Below are positions 21,295-31,554 of a stretch of DNA of 64,000 bases, in pieces. Numbering within the stretch: the first letter of the stretch is position 1; the number at the start of each line of letters is the position of its first letter. The position numbers were made by a program, and so were the translations under genes. Origin of the DNA: Symbiodinium natans (Eukaryota > Sar > Dinophyceae > Suessiales > Symbiodiniaceae). The notes below the pieces were generated by a model. The model saw only the letters and a program-made list of their open reading frames with translations, searched no databases and had not been told where the DNA came from. Location of the stretch: positions 419,501 through 483,500 of the forward strand of contig CAJNDS010001068.1 in the NCBI GenBank assembly GCA_905221605.1, in the 5' to 3' direction.

Positions 21295-21337
21295 ACTACT
21301 AGCCCTGTCATGTCCCCGATTCCTCCCCTAAGCTGCC

Positions 21338-21428
21338 TACTATAGAGGCCTGAGTAATTAAAGGTAGGGTTTCAAGGGGGGTGATGATTGTATAATTGCA
21401 AAGGGACCATAAGGGAGTATTCCGACCC
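21338..21428 (+). mobile_element. ATAGGGGCC-family element
   Basis: TATAGAGGCCTGAGTAATTA, then GGGACCATAAGGGAGT and CCGACCCCTTT. Confidence 0.45.
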
Positions 21429-21563
21429 CTTTTTGAAACTGTTGCCGCTTCTGTCGTGGTCAAGCTGTGTTAAAAAGGCTGCCGGAGGCGACCCCGAATA
21501 CTCGCTGGACTCATACAGCTCCCCTGTGCCCTGGGCGCCCATACGAAGGCAGAACTCTACAGC

Positions 21564-21650
21564 CTACGCCTCCAGAACCTTGCACGTCTTCTTGAAGAAC
21601 TTGGCGCGAGCGCCGTCGAATTTTGCGCTCTTCCGGCAAAGGCCCAGTTG
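21564..21650 (-). CDS. Putative terminal exon, Lys-rich
   Basis: Reads LCRKSAKFDGARAKFFKKTC then KVLEA and a stop, with strong G/C third positions. The acceptor is not obvious. The plus strand is also open here (21388-21651) but has weaker codon bias. Confidence 0.33.
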   Translation of the reverse strand, partial: QLGLCRKSAKFDGARAKFFKKTCKVLEA

Positions 21651-21905
21651 AGGAGCAGAGGGTCCTATAAGTCCGGTTGACCCACCAAGCCCTCTCAAAA
21701 ACATTGGCACATGCGATCCTTCAAAAGAGCCAACTGAAACTATGAAATATCCCTCAGCCCTAAACCCTAATTGTTGAAGGCATTCACCTACCCCCAAAAA
21801 GCCACGCCGCCCTAGCAGCCCTCTGCACAAGTTCCATATGATTCCCTAAGCCCTATATTCCTAAATCCTAAATCCTAAATTCTCCGAATTATATGAATCC
21901 TAAAC

Positions 21906-21993
21906 CTTCAGGACCAAATGAACCTTAAAACTGGGATAATCCCTATTAGGCATATGAACCATAAACCCTTTTTGGGTTCAATTGGTCCCCAAG
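21906..21993. mobile_element. GGACCAAATGAACC-family element
   Basis: CTTCAGGACCAAATGAACC at the left and GGTTCAATTGGTCCCCAAG at the right; 88 bases, no telomere block inside. Confidence 0.65.
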
Positions 21994-22392
21994 GAAACCC
22001 GAAACCCTGTATAAATCCTAAACCCTAAATCCTAAACCCTAAACCCAAAATCCTCCTAAGCCCAGGAATGGAAAACGCCAAAGTCTGGATTCGGCCGCAA
22101 GAGAGCGCCTTCGGAGGGTTTTTGGGCTTAGGGTTTAGGGTTTGGGGTTTGGGGTTTAGGGTTTAGGGTTTAGGGTTTCGGGTATAGGGTTTCGGGTTTA
22201 GGGTGCGGCATTTTGAGAAAACCTCTGACCCCTGTCCTGGGATGGCACTTTAAAACCGTCTGAATAGTGGACATGAGCCTCTAAAACTCAAGAAGGGACA
22301 ATACAAATCCAAAGGGACTACCTCTGGGGTTTATGGTTTAGGTTTTAGGTTATACTCCTATGACTCCTGCCACATAATTACCAGCAATGTAG

Positions 22393-22459
22393 TCTGCTCA
22401 TGCTGGGTCTTCGCGCTCCCCTCGTCGCGCTTCCCCGAGGGCTGGCGACAGAGAATGCC
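22393..22459 (+). CDS. Putative internal exon
   Basis: TAG acceptor then CSCWVFALPSSRFPEGWRQR M, ending at CC|GTAAGC. Nearly all codons end in G or C. A 60-codon minus ORF (22378-22560) covers the same bases and is judged a shadow. Confidence 0.36.
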
Positions 22460-22810
22460 GTAAGCAGCTTGCAGCAACAGACAAGGAAGAGGGCGTAAAT
22501 TGGATGAAGCGGAACCCACCCCGGGTACGATTTTTGGAACAGTGAAATTTCAATCATCAAAATAAAACCCTAAACCCTAATTTAGGGGCTTAGAAGGTTT
22601 AGGGCTCAGCTGGCTCCACTTTGTGAATATCTGTGCCGCATTTCCGGAAGCCCCCTAAACATTTTGGGCTTTGGGCTTACAAGAAGTAGGTTTTTCAGGT
22701 TAGGGTTTAGGACTTAGGTTTTAGGGTTTCCGGGTAACAGGGCTTGCAGGTTTTTATGTGGAAAGTGCTGAGCTCATGCACGAGACCCAAGAATCCCCGA
22801 AGCCAACCTA

Positions 22811-22995
22811 CAATAGGGGTCGGAACGATTCCTCATATTACTCCCTTATGGTCCCTTGATAAATTTGCTATGATAACCCCCAAAACCCTATTCTAATCAT
22901 TAACGCCCCTATAATATTACTCCCTTATGGTCCCTTTATAAACATAATGCAACAACCCCCAAAACCCTATTCTAAATATTAACGCCCCTATAATA
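22811..22995 (-). mobile_element. ATAGGGGCC-family tandem pair, reverse orientation
   Basis: Two head-to-tail partial copies share CTCCCTTATGGTCCCTT and AACCCCCAAAACCCTATTCT. The second sits inside the end of the first, suggesting nested insertion or unequal exchange. Confidence 0.6.
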
Positions 22996-23097
22996 TTACG
23001 GGTAGACTGTAGACAAGAGCTGACCAGAAGGCAGCCTCCCACTGCGCCTGCCACACTTGCACGAATTCCGGACTTGATGCGCAACGGGCCAGACTCC

Positions 23098-23179
23098 CCT
23101 AAACCCTAAACCCTAAACCCTAAACCCTAAACCCTAAACCCTAAACCCTAAACCCTAAACCCTAAACCCTAAACCCTAA
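23098..23179 (-). repeat. CCCTAAA block
   Basis: About 11 units upstream of the 23240-23297 exon. Confidence 0.9.
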
Positions 23180-23239
23180 GAAGGGATTTCAGGCCATCTG
23201 GCTTTGGGGCAGCGGCGCGATTTTCGACTAAGCGCCTTT

Positions 23240-23297
23240 TCAGCCCTCCCAAATGTCCAGCTTTGCCAGGATGTGCTCATGCTTTGCAGTCACAGAG
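23240..23297 (-). CDS. Putative terminal exon
   Basis: Reads VTAKHEHILAKLDIWEG then stop, a helical-looking C-terminus. Isolated between repeat blocks. Confidence 0.32.
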
Positions 23298-24033
23298 GCC
23301 TCTCCGGTATCTCCCCAGAAAGGGATCCTCTGGTATACTCCAACATACTAGAAAACTGATTTAGGAATGCCCCCTCCCGGCCACCCCTCCAAACAAACAA
23401 ACAACAGCTCCTAACCCTAAACCCTAAACCCTAAACCCTGAACCCTAAACCCTAAACCCTACGTAAACCCTAAACCCTAAACCACCCTAAGTGTAGAAAA
23501 TCACCCACATCCCCCACCCCGAGCTTGCATCAAGCCGTCCACAGTCATTGTGAGTCCACCACGGATCCTGTTTTAAGGGAAGCTCTCTGGCCACTGGATA
23601 TCGGGTTTGTAGGGTCTTCACTTTGGTGGTTCAAGGGTTTAGGGTTTAGGGGTAACTATACCTCCAACCTTCTTAAGCGGATGTTTATTCCCCCACTCAT
23701 AACTACCCGTGAACCGGCGAACAGTGCCCTTTTGCTGATGGTGCTTGGCCTGAGACATTCTTGGCCCCCTGAACTTCACACCGAAAAGCTATGGTTTAGG
23801 GTTTAGGGTTGAGGGTTGAGGGTTTAGGGTTTAGGGTTTAGGGTTTAGGGTTTAGGGTTTCCGGCTACTTGGTCAGTTCAACTTGGTTCATCCACGATCT
23901 CGGTCCCACATGCTGTGGGAATTTATGTAGGGGAGCTGTTTGAAGTAGTACTGAACATTATTTTGGGAAGCTCTCAAGCCATACGGAGATTCTGAGGGTG
24001 TTGGTACTTAGGCTACATCGGAACTAAATTGCC

Positions 24034-24238
24034 CCAAACCCTAAACCCTAAACCCTAAACCCTAAACCCTAAACCCTAAACCCTAAACCCTAAACCCTAA
24101 ACCCTAAACCCTAAACCCTAAACCCTAAACGAGAGCCCAGGGCTCAATCAACCCTAAACCATGCACGACCAGCAATACCACCTCCAAATGCCCAAAAAAC
24201 CCTAAACCCTAAACCCTAAACCCTAAACCCTAAACCCT
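24034..24238 (-). repeat. Two CCCTAAA blocks
   Basis: 24034-24130 (14 units) and 24197-24238 (6 units) separated by 66 unique bases with no exon. Confidence 0.9.
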
Positions 24239-24374
24239 TCTGGCAGGTTCCCTGAAAACCCGAGAAGTCTGTGTAGGGTTTGGGGGGACAACTTGCAAAA
24301 GGGGTGGTAAGCAAGAACCTACAAACAAGCAGGTGTTTTGGGACCTCCAGGTTTAGGGTTTAGGGTTTAGGGTG

Positions 24375-24482
24375 TACGGTTATTGTGCATCCACTGCCTC
24401 CCCGCGGACTCACAATATCATCCCGTAGGCGCACTTTGAGATATTTGCCGGGAGAGAGCCGCCCTCATCTGCTCCGGATGGT
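24375..24482. other. Possible exon, both strands readable
   Basis: Plus: GTAG|GCG then HFEIFAGREPPSSAPD. Minus: PEQMRAALSRQISQSAPTG-stop. Neither is preferred. Confidence 0.25.
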
Positions 24483-24962
24483 TTTAGGGTTTAGGGTTTA
24501 GGGTTTAGGGTTTAGGGCTTAGGGTTTAGGGCTTAGGGTTAAACAGAGCTTCGTCATGCTTATCAACCTAAGCCCTTCCAACCCCTCCAGTACTCCGAAA
24601 TAAAACCCTCTTAAACCCGGCAAGGCAACATAATGCAAGTATCCCAAGGTCACACCTGGAAAACTCATGTCTTTACCCCAACTACCGAGATTTTAAAAGA
24701 GATCCTCGGACAGTTCCCTTAAACCCTAAAACCTAACCTGCTAAACCCTAAACCCCGGAAGGGGCGATCTCGGGAATCAAGGAGGTTTCGGGATTCAGCA
24801 TGTACTAGTTCATGGTTGGGATAGTATTAGACATATAAATGTCCATTCCTTCTTGAATTTAAATACCCTAAAAATGCACAACATGCGACCCCACTATGCC
24901 AAAGTGTAGGGTTGTAGGGTTTCAGGGTCTCTGGGTTTTTGGGTTTTAGGGGGTGGCCTGAA

Positions 24963-25039
24963 ATCTTCTTGAGGGTGAAGTGGCCGAGTGCTTCTGCTCT
25001 CCCGGGCAAGAGATTAAATAAATTGGCATCGTGCGCCAT
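24963..25039 (-). CDS. Putative 5' exon
   Basis: Starts at an ATG: MAHDANLFNLLPGRAEALGH then FTLKKIS. The downstream border falls near a non-GT donor. The longer ORF continues into repeat-derived sequence and is not believed. Confidence 0.28.
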
Positions 25040-25099
25040 CAGAGCTCGTTGACTGCAACGCCGTCGCGACCGCGACCCCTGCGCTGCCAGTGATTGACA

Positions 25100-26445
25100 G
25101 TACCCTCAACCCTAAACCCTAAACCCTAAACCCTAAACCCTAAAGCCTAAACCCTATACCCTAAACGCTAAACACTGCCAAAAGCGGAGCTCTTGGAGTG
25201 GCATCTAGGACATGGCATGCCTTGCAGAAGCCCTGTCAGGGTTCTGGGGTAGAAGGAGGGACCCCTAGAAGGGACCCGTAATCGTATTCCCCTGAACCCT
25301 AAACCCTAAACCCTAAACCCTTATAACCCCTGTATGTACCTCATATAGTCCCTGTCTACCTAAGTGGCCCCGAATAACTCCCAAAAAAACCCCCAAAGGT
25401 CCCTTATGGGTCCCTGGTTTGGGGCTTAGGGTAGCCCTACTTTGACGAAACAGCACGTAGCTACATACCTGATATAGCCCTATATATGGTGACTTCCCTA
25501 AAAGCGGTCCCTTTTGGGTTCCTTGCTGCAACGCGGCCCCAAAACGGGAAAGAAATACCCATAAAGAAATACATATATACATGCATACATATACTACCCT
25601 CGGGCCGTTACAAGTACGCTATATAGCCACTCGCAAGCTTTGCAAGGGGATTTGACAACTTGCCCTATCGCAAAGTTCATGGGGGGCACTTGTACGTGCG
25701 ACGATAAGTGTCTATACGCATAATGTAGGGACTTGTAAGAATCAACCCTAAACCCTAAACCCTAAACCCTAAACCCTAAACCCTAAACCCTAAACCCTAG
25801 GAACCCCCCCGCCTGGTGCGCTGTGCCTCTGCATGTGCCTTCCGGGCAAAAAGCGATTGTTGGCGACTCTGGGAACAAAAGCCACCTGTGTATGACAGTA
25901 TTGACAGGGTTTAGGGTTTAGGGTTTAGGGTTTGGGGTTTGGAGTCTAGGGTTGAAGGTTTAGTTTCTCATTGCATTTGTGTAATATTTCCGGCATAGCA
26001 TATTGTAGTGCACAGACTAGGGCATGTCATGCTACTTAGTAGGGAATCATCCTTTATATTGCTCTACGTGGGTCGTTCTCCACATCCACCCCACCCCGCC
26101 CCCACCCCCCCCCCTTCCCCCACCACAATCCCCTCCTGCACCCTACACTCTCAACCCTAAACCCTAAACCCTAAACCCTAACTCACAAAGCCATGAGACG
26201 GGGAGGCCACGGGGGAAGGGCGGCTAGGCGCAGGTTTGGGTGCATACACACACATATACCTATGTAAGGGATCATGTTTTTGCCCTAACTCCGTTGATTC
26301 CCGACCACAAAAAATGCCTATGCAAGGGAGCATGTAATGCCCCAACATTCCCTACCAAAAAACCCTAAACCCTTAACCCTAAACTCTAAACCCTAAAGCC
26401 TACAGCCTCAACCCTAAACCCTGAACCCTAAACCCTAAACCCTAC
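25100..26445. other. Repeat-rich stretch without convincing exon
   Basis: CCCTAAA blocks at 25106-25170, 25743-25800 and 26363-26445 and TTTAGGG at 25909-25945. Unique parts contain near-repeats such as CCTATGTAAGGGATCATG / CCTATGCAAGGGAGCATG (26261 and 26311). Confidence 0.4.
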
Positions 26446-26447
26446 AC

Positions 26448-26537
26448 TTCCCTTGTCGCGGTGAGGGTCGCACGCCTTGGCATCCGTGCCAGAATCTTTC
26501 AGTCGCTCAGCCACGGCCGGCATGAGTGAAAGGACAC
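26448..26537 (-). CDS. Putative internal exon
   Basis: CGCAG|GT then VLSLMPAVAERLKDSGTDAK and ACDPHRDKG, donor GTGTAG. Good acceptor, donor and codon bias. The donor sits at the edge of a CCCTAAA block, so the intron begins directly in repeat sequence. Confidence 0.45.
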
Positions 26538-27147
26538 CTGCGGCTTCTTAGCTGTTGGTTTGGGTTTAGGGTTTGGGGTTTGGGGTTTAGGGTTTAGGGT
26601 TTAGGGTTTGGGGTTTGGGGTTTGGGGTTGAGGGTTTTTAGGGTTATGGAATTCGGGAATTCGGTGCCCTAACCCTCAAACCCTAAACCCTCAACCCTAA
26701 CCCGCCCTGTATGGCTGTTATACGGTACTTCCCCAACTCCCTACTAAGGACCCGTAACGTAAGGTGAAAGCCCGCCCTTCCCCCTGCTTCAAGCAACCAC
26801 AAGCCTTAGGCGTAAACGAGAAAACCTCATCAGCTTCGTATACCCTGGAAACCCTAAAAAGCCCATGAACCCTATGAACCCTACAAACCGTATACACCCT
26901 AACACCTGCCCCTATAAACCCTTTAAACCCTTGTAACCCTAGAAGCCCCGATTAACATTGCGAGGGACACTGCTTTGGAGGCCTTTGGCCCCCCAAGGCC
27001 CCCTAGGTGCAGAAAGGCATTTAGAGGTTCGTAACGGTTTAGGGTTTAAGGTTTATAGGTTTCATAGGGTTTAGGGCTTGGATTTCATTTTGTTCAGGGG
27101 GGTAGTTGAATGTTCGAGGCATTGTAGGAACCCTGAACCCCCTACAC

Positions 27148-27237
27148 CCGAAGTCCGCCTAGTGGCACCGCGTCGACCGGGAATTGGTGGGCCAAGAGAC
27201 GTTGCCGGCGCCGGCGCTGGCGCAGATCAGAATACTC
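27148..27237 (-). CDS. Putative internal exon, Arg-rich
   Basis: Thirty codons in phase 0: EYSDLRQRRRRQRLLAHQFP then VDAVPLGGLR, between CCAG|GAG and a GTGTAG donor, the same donor hexamer as the exon at 26448-26537. The two could be consecutive exons of one gene, but the intervening phase does not prove it. Confidence 0.45.
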
Positions 27238-27469
27238 CTGGGCGAGCCTAATCCCTAAACCCTAAACCTAAACCCTAAACCCTAAACCCTAAACCCTAAA
27301 CCTAAACCCTAATCCCTAACCCCTAAACCCTAAACCCGGCCCTAAGCAACCATGAACGCAAGAGCCTCCTTTTGTGGATGCACAATGGGGTTGATCTGAA
27401 TTTGTGGGCCCAATTTAGGGCAGATCTCCTTCGTACAGGCCTTGCAAGCACATGGGGGACCAACCAAAA

Positions 27470-27580
27470 CAACCTAGGAATATCAAGGGTGCTCTTTGTT
27501 TTTTGGTTTTACGGGGATTATGAGGGGACCCCAACCCTAAATAAAGGAAATAAGGGCCTACTCCGGGTCCTATAGGCCAG
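27470..27580 (+). mobile_element. Small element, CCTAGGAATA family
   Basis: ACCTAGGAATATCAAGGGTG, then GGGGACCCCAACCCTAAATA and AAGGGCCTACTCCGGGTCCT. Relatives at 29897, 34484, 52753 and 59650. Confidence 0.5.
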
Positions 27581-27717
27581 AATTCTGAGGTCTACGCTGA
27601 GGTTGCATGAAAGCGGAAGGGCATCTGCTTGCTGGAGTCTTTTTGTGGGTTCAGCAGTTATACAGATGGAAACCTAACCCTAAACCCTAAACCCTAAACT
27701 CTAAACCTGCAGATTCT

Positions 27718-27769
27718 AGAGCAATACTCTGCGCTGACGCGCCCTGTGCCCGCCCTCGACTCCTCAAGG
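27718..27769 (+). CDS. Putative exon
   Basis: Plus-strand AG then QYSALTRPVPALDSS ending AG|GTAGCT. Short but with good G/C third positions. Confidence 0.28.
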
Positions 27770-27783
27770 TAGCTGGCCGCATG

Positions 27784-27910
27784 CAAGCCTGAAACCCTAA
27801 ACCCGAAAACGGCAAACCCTAAACCCTAAACCCGACAACGGCTAACCCTAAACCCTAAACCCTAAACCCCAAACCCTAAACCCTAAACCCCAAACCCTAA
27901 ACCCTAAACG
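27784..27910 (-). repeat. CCCTAAA/CCCCAAA block with a higher-order unit
   Basis: A longer unit ending in CGGCAAACCC/CGACAACGG is repeated, followed by alternating CCCTAAA and CCCCAAA. Confidence 0.85.
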
Positions 27911-27983
27911 GAAGCCTAGATCGACCCTCCCCAAAGCTTTTGTGGGGATTCTCACTTAACACTTGGGATTCTTCCTCCTCTAA

Positions 27984-28119
27984 CCCTAAGGGTCCATGTA
28001 CGCATGTAGTATATACTTGAGGGTTAAGGGTTTCGGGTTTAGGGTTTAGGGCTAAAGCTACTATATGGGTACCCCTTCAAGGCCCAAGTATATACTACAT
28101 GGGTACATGGACCCTGAGG
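27984..28119. mobile_element. TIR element with long arms and TTTAGGG in the loop
   Basis: Left CCCTAAGGGTCCATGTACGC then ATGTAGTATATACTTGAGGG; the right arm is its near-complement (AAGTATATACTACATGGGTA CATGGACCCT). The loop includes three TTTAGGG-like units. Confidence 0.65.
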
Positions 28120-28251
28120 GTAATGCTTAGTTGTCCAGTAACCTGGGGGAATTAACGGTTAACCTTTGGGATTATCAGGGGATTATGCTACCCCAAAAAG
28201 GTTAAAGGTTACCTACTCTACTACTAGGTCTTTGAATGGCATTAACGTCGG

Positions 28252-28450
28252 GCCCTCATACTATAAGGGCCTTAATGGTTAGAATAGGGCTTTGGGGGTT
28301 TAGGGTTTGAAGGGTTTAGGGTCCAGGGTTTAGGGTCATGTAGGGGCCTGAATAATTAGAATAGGATTTGTTTTTTGGGGGGTGGGGGGGGGGGGGTATT
28401 ATCGTATACATACAAACGGACCATAAGGGAAAACGATGAGTAAGTATTCC
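28252..28450 (+). mobile_element. ATAGGGGCC-family pair with telomere-like units between
   Basis: First left end at 28252 (GGGCCTTAATGGTTAGAATA) passes into TTTAGGG-like units; a second left end at about 28335 then continues through a G run to CGGACCATAAGGGA and CCAACCCCTATGT. Confidence 0.55.
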
Positions 28451-28980
28451 AACCCCTATGTATTTAGGGTATGCCCCAAAAAGGGATCCCCTACCCTTCC
28501 CCCCCCCGCCCATCCCAACCACAAAACTCGAAAAAAACTTGCGTGCTTACGCGCGCGCGGAGGCAGTCTGGTCCCAAGGACCCCACGTATCGCTTCAGCG
28601 ACCAGTTCACCGACAGTGGCCTCCTGTTGCTTGGACGCGGGGTTTAGGGTTCAGGGTTTCAGGGTTAAGGGTTTAGAGGTTTAGGGTTTAGGGGTTCGGG
28701 GTTCGGGGTTTAGAGCTATCAGGGCTCAGGGGGTTTCCTTCGGGCTTGGGGGGGGTTTCCAGGGTGCACGCGAGAAGGCTATGGTCTGTTCTGTGACTGT
28801 CCTACACGGAATGCTTGTTCAGAGTCTCGTCGCAATCTAGTGCAGAGCCAGCTGATCTCACTCTGACTCATGTAGGCTCTGATTATATACATATACATAT
28901 ACTTCTTTGTATCCACATTCATATGCGTGTGTATATATATATATATAATTTGTACCCATGCCCCCATTAGCCGGAGGAAA

Positions 28981-29113
28981 ACCCTAAACCCTAAACCCTA
29001 AACCCTAAACCCTAAACCCTGAACCCTAAACCCTGAACCCTAAACCCTAAACCCTAAACCCTAAACCCTAAACCCTAAACCCTAAACCCTAAACCCTAAA
29101 CCCTAAACCCTTC
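28981..29113 (-). repeat. CCCTAAA block
   Basis: About 19 units ending 13 bases before the AG acceptor of the 29127 exon. Confidence 0.9.
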
Positions 29114-29126
29114 AAGGGCTCCCCAG

Positions 29127-29563
29127 GAACAGGCTGCCATCGAGGACGGCCAGGAGCTCCTCCACACGCTCCTGGCTCCCAAGGCTCGAAGGTCAGAGCC
29201 AAAATCAACAACTCAGAAGAAAATACTGTACTTACTGGCCCAAAACCCAAGCAAATAAACGTTGAAACTTTCAGAATAAACTACCTTATAAGAAGCCCAA
29301 AAGTTGAAAAGTTGGGTTTTTTTTGAGCCAGTAAGTGTAAGAATATACAAATGAAATAATCAGACAATACCTTACCAATATAACTATGAAATAATCTGAT
29401 AATAAGATTATTCAAATATTTATGGAAGGCAAAATTCTGGAAAAAATAATGTGTGTGTGTGTGTGTGTGAATGAACAATTCAAGACTTCCCGACACTTGG
29501 CTTCCCAGATTCCAGATGCTGCTGCAGGAGTCCTTTCAACATATTTCCCACTCAGACTCCGAG
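29127..29563 (+). CDS. Two phase-consistent exons, plus strand
   Basis: Exon 29127-29191 reads EQAAIEDGQELLHTLLAPKA with donor AG|GTCAGA (two bases left over). Exon 29509-29563 begins with the single base needed to complete an Arg codon and reads FQMLLQESFQHISHSDSE with donor GTTTCA. The intron (29192-29508) has no telomere-type block but holds a hairpin element (29230-29336) and a GT microsatellite. A helical, Gln/Glu/Leu-rich protein; unassigned. Confidence 0.45.
29230..29336. mobile_element. Intronic hairpin element
   Basis: ACTTACTGGCCCAAAACCCA at the left, TGGGTTTTTTTTGAGCCAGT AAGT at the right, 107 bases. Followed by two copies of ATGAAATAATC-GA-AATA. Confidence 0.55.
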
Positions 29564-29896
29564 GTTTCATGGGCAGCTACCCTAAACCCTAAACCCTAAA
29601 CCCTAAACCCTAAACCCTAAACCCTAAACCTGTAAGTAGAGCTGCGAGTATGTGAACTGTCCTCCCAGCCTTCTTCAGGGGGCACGTAGAACCTTGCTAT
29701 GCTTTTCTAAGTGCAGTTGCAATTGGGTTACTCAGTATCCTGAACCTCCAAGTATGTTAACCATCCTAAACCCAAAAACCCTAAACCCTAAACCCTAAAC
29801 CCTAGAACCTTACTCATGAATAAACTCTCCAGGGACCTCCTCAGCAAGCATCCCCGACCACCGATCCCATGAAACAAGAGGGGGTACGCCCAACAG

Positions 29897-30045
29897 TAAC
29901 CTGGGAATAAACAGGGTGCCCTTTTTTGGTGTCTAAACCCTAAACCCTAAACCCTAAACCCTATACCCTAAACCCTAAACCCTAAACCCTAAACTGCAAG
30001 GGCCTAAATCAAAGGGGAATAAGTAGGGCCTACTCTGGTGCGCCT
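29897..30045 (+). mobile_element. CCTAGGAATA-family element carrying CCCTAAA
   Basis: Left AACCTGGGAATAAACAGGGT GCCC and right AATAAGTAGGGCCTACTC match the intact relatives, but about nine CCCTAAA units (29935-29996) replace the middle. Confidence 0.55.
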
Positions 30046-30146
30046 GGGAGCCGAAAACTTCGGCAAAGGCGAAGCCTGAGTCGGGATACACAGGGGCCTT
30101 GAAGCCTTCAACTGGGAGACCTTAGAACCCCCCCTAAACCTCCCCA

Positions 30147-30240
30147 ACCCTAAACCCTAAACCCTAAACCCTAAACCCTAAACCCTAAACCCTAAACCCT
30201 AAACCCTAAACCCTAAACCCTAAACCCTAAACCCTAGACC
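30147..30240 (-). repeat. CCCTAAA block
   Basis: About 13 clean units. Confidence 0.9.
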
Positions 30241-30631
30241 CCGAACCCCTCATGCCTAAACCCTGGCTTATGTGTCCAGTTCTGAAACTTGAAACTTCAG
30301 GGCCCCTTCGGGAAGCTGGAAGATGGGGCATTTTCCCCCCCAGGCCATACGCCGTCTGCCTTCCCAGAGCGTGAAGAAGAGAAGCTGGCGACGAGAACCC
30401 CCCCCCCCCCCCCCCCCGCCTCCCCGATGTATGGCCAACTTAAAAACCCCAAAACCCTGAAACCCTGAAACCCTGAAACCCTGAAACCCTGAAACCCGAA
30501 AAAACTAGGGTTTTAAAACCCTAAATCCCTAAACCCTAAAACCCCAAACCCCTGAAACCCTAAGAACCCCTAAAAACCCTAAGACCCTAGGCCCAAGCTT
30601 CAAGCTGCACCGTCCTCCTCGTGCTTCACCG

Positions 30632-31289
30632 CTACCGGGCCCCGCGTCCGAGCCTTCTTGCTGGCCGGCTGAGCGGCAGCGCCGATGCAGCCGACTTGGC
30701 CTGCATCTCCAGGTAGAACTCCCTCTGCTGTTGGAGCTGTTCCTGGAAGAAGTCCTCCCTACACCCTAAACCCTAAACCCTAAACCCTACACCCTAAACC
30801 CTACACCCTAAACCCTAAACCCTAAACCCTAAACCTGCTGCAACTTCACCTGTGTGGCGAAGAAGTCTCAATCAGCCCAGGAAGGCTCGAGACTGGACCT
30901 GAATTGACCTGAAATTCCGGCTATTGCTATCCTCTTAGGGTTTAGGGTTTTAGGGAGTTTAGGGAGTTTAGGGAGTTTAGGGAGTTTAGGGAGTTTAGGG
31001 AGTTTAGGGTTTAGTCATGGTCCCTTAATATGGGCCCTTAGAAGGTTACCCTTATAAACCCCTCATATACCCTACACAAATAAAGTTCCCATACATCAGA
31101 ACCCTTTAAAAGGAGGTTAGGGACCGTATTAAGGGTCCATGAAACTACCCTGAGAATGCTCACAGGCGAGAGCGCCTAGGCCACGGTGCCTCAACGCAAC
31201 TTGGGGGTTTGCTCTACATCCCAAAAGTGCTGAAGGTCTGGGGAGACCAAAACCACACTAATGAACCGAAACTGCTGAAGCCTACAAAC

Positions 31290-31321
<32 letters not shown>

Positions 31322-31554
31322 AAACAAACACCGAAATACTTAACCCCTGAAGCCCTATGATGCCTAAACCCTAAACCCCCCTAAACCCCCTAAAGCCCCT
31401 AAAGCCCCTAAAGCCCCTAAAGCCCCTAAAGCCCCTAAAGCCCCTAAAGCCCCTAACCCCCTAAAGCCCCTAAAGGCCCCTAAAACCCTAAGCTCACCCT
31501 GCTCAGACCAGAAGCGGCCGCTGTGATGCACGGAGATGCGCTTCAACGGAGGGC
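30632..31554 (-). CDS. Three-exon gene, C-terminal coiled-coil-like part
   Basis: Exons 31498-31554 (PLKRISVHHSGRFWSEQ, donor GTGAGC), 30850-30898 (PVSSLPGLIETSSPH, donor GTGAAG) and 30632-30758 (EDFFQEQLQQQREFYLEMQA) join perfectly in phase at both splices. The last exon is glutamine-rich and coiled-coil-like and ends LGRGAR-stop. A different frame further on reads RTRGPVAVKHEEDGAA-stop, which looks like a more natural nuclear-type tail and suggests an indel in this copy or in the assembly. Intron 1 (30899-31497) contains 9-mer arrays, a C32 run and a TIR element. Intron 2 (30759-30849) is almost entirely TTTAGGG on the sense strand. Function unknown. Confidence 0.5.
30762..30836 (-). repeat. 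CCCTAAA block forming an intron
   Basis: With its few flanking bases this is the whole 91-base intron between exons 30850-30898 and 30632-30758. Includes two CCCTACA units. Confidence 0.9.
30936..31013 (+). repeat. TTTAGGGAG nonamer array
   Basis: Six to seven TTTAGGGAG nine-base units, antisense to the host gene. Confidence 0.9.
31016..31141. mobile_element. Small TIR element, CATGG-CCCTTAATA family
   Basis: Left CATGGTCCCTTAATATGGGC, right GGACCGTATTAAGGGTCCAT G. Intact copy; 57470-57653 is the interrupted relative. Confidence 0.65.
31289..31490 (-). repeat. C32 run and CCCCTAAAG nonamer array
   Basis: About 32 cytosines (31289-31320), then from 31376 about eleven CCCCTAAAG units, ending eight bases before the donor of exon 31498-31554. 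Confidence 0.9.

Noticed and set aside
31364-31546. 60-codon Gly/Ala/Leu repeat ORF
   Set aside because: The repeated GALGALG part is the CCCCTAAAG array; only its first third overlaps the real exon at 31498-31554.
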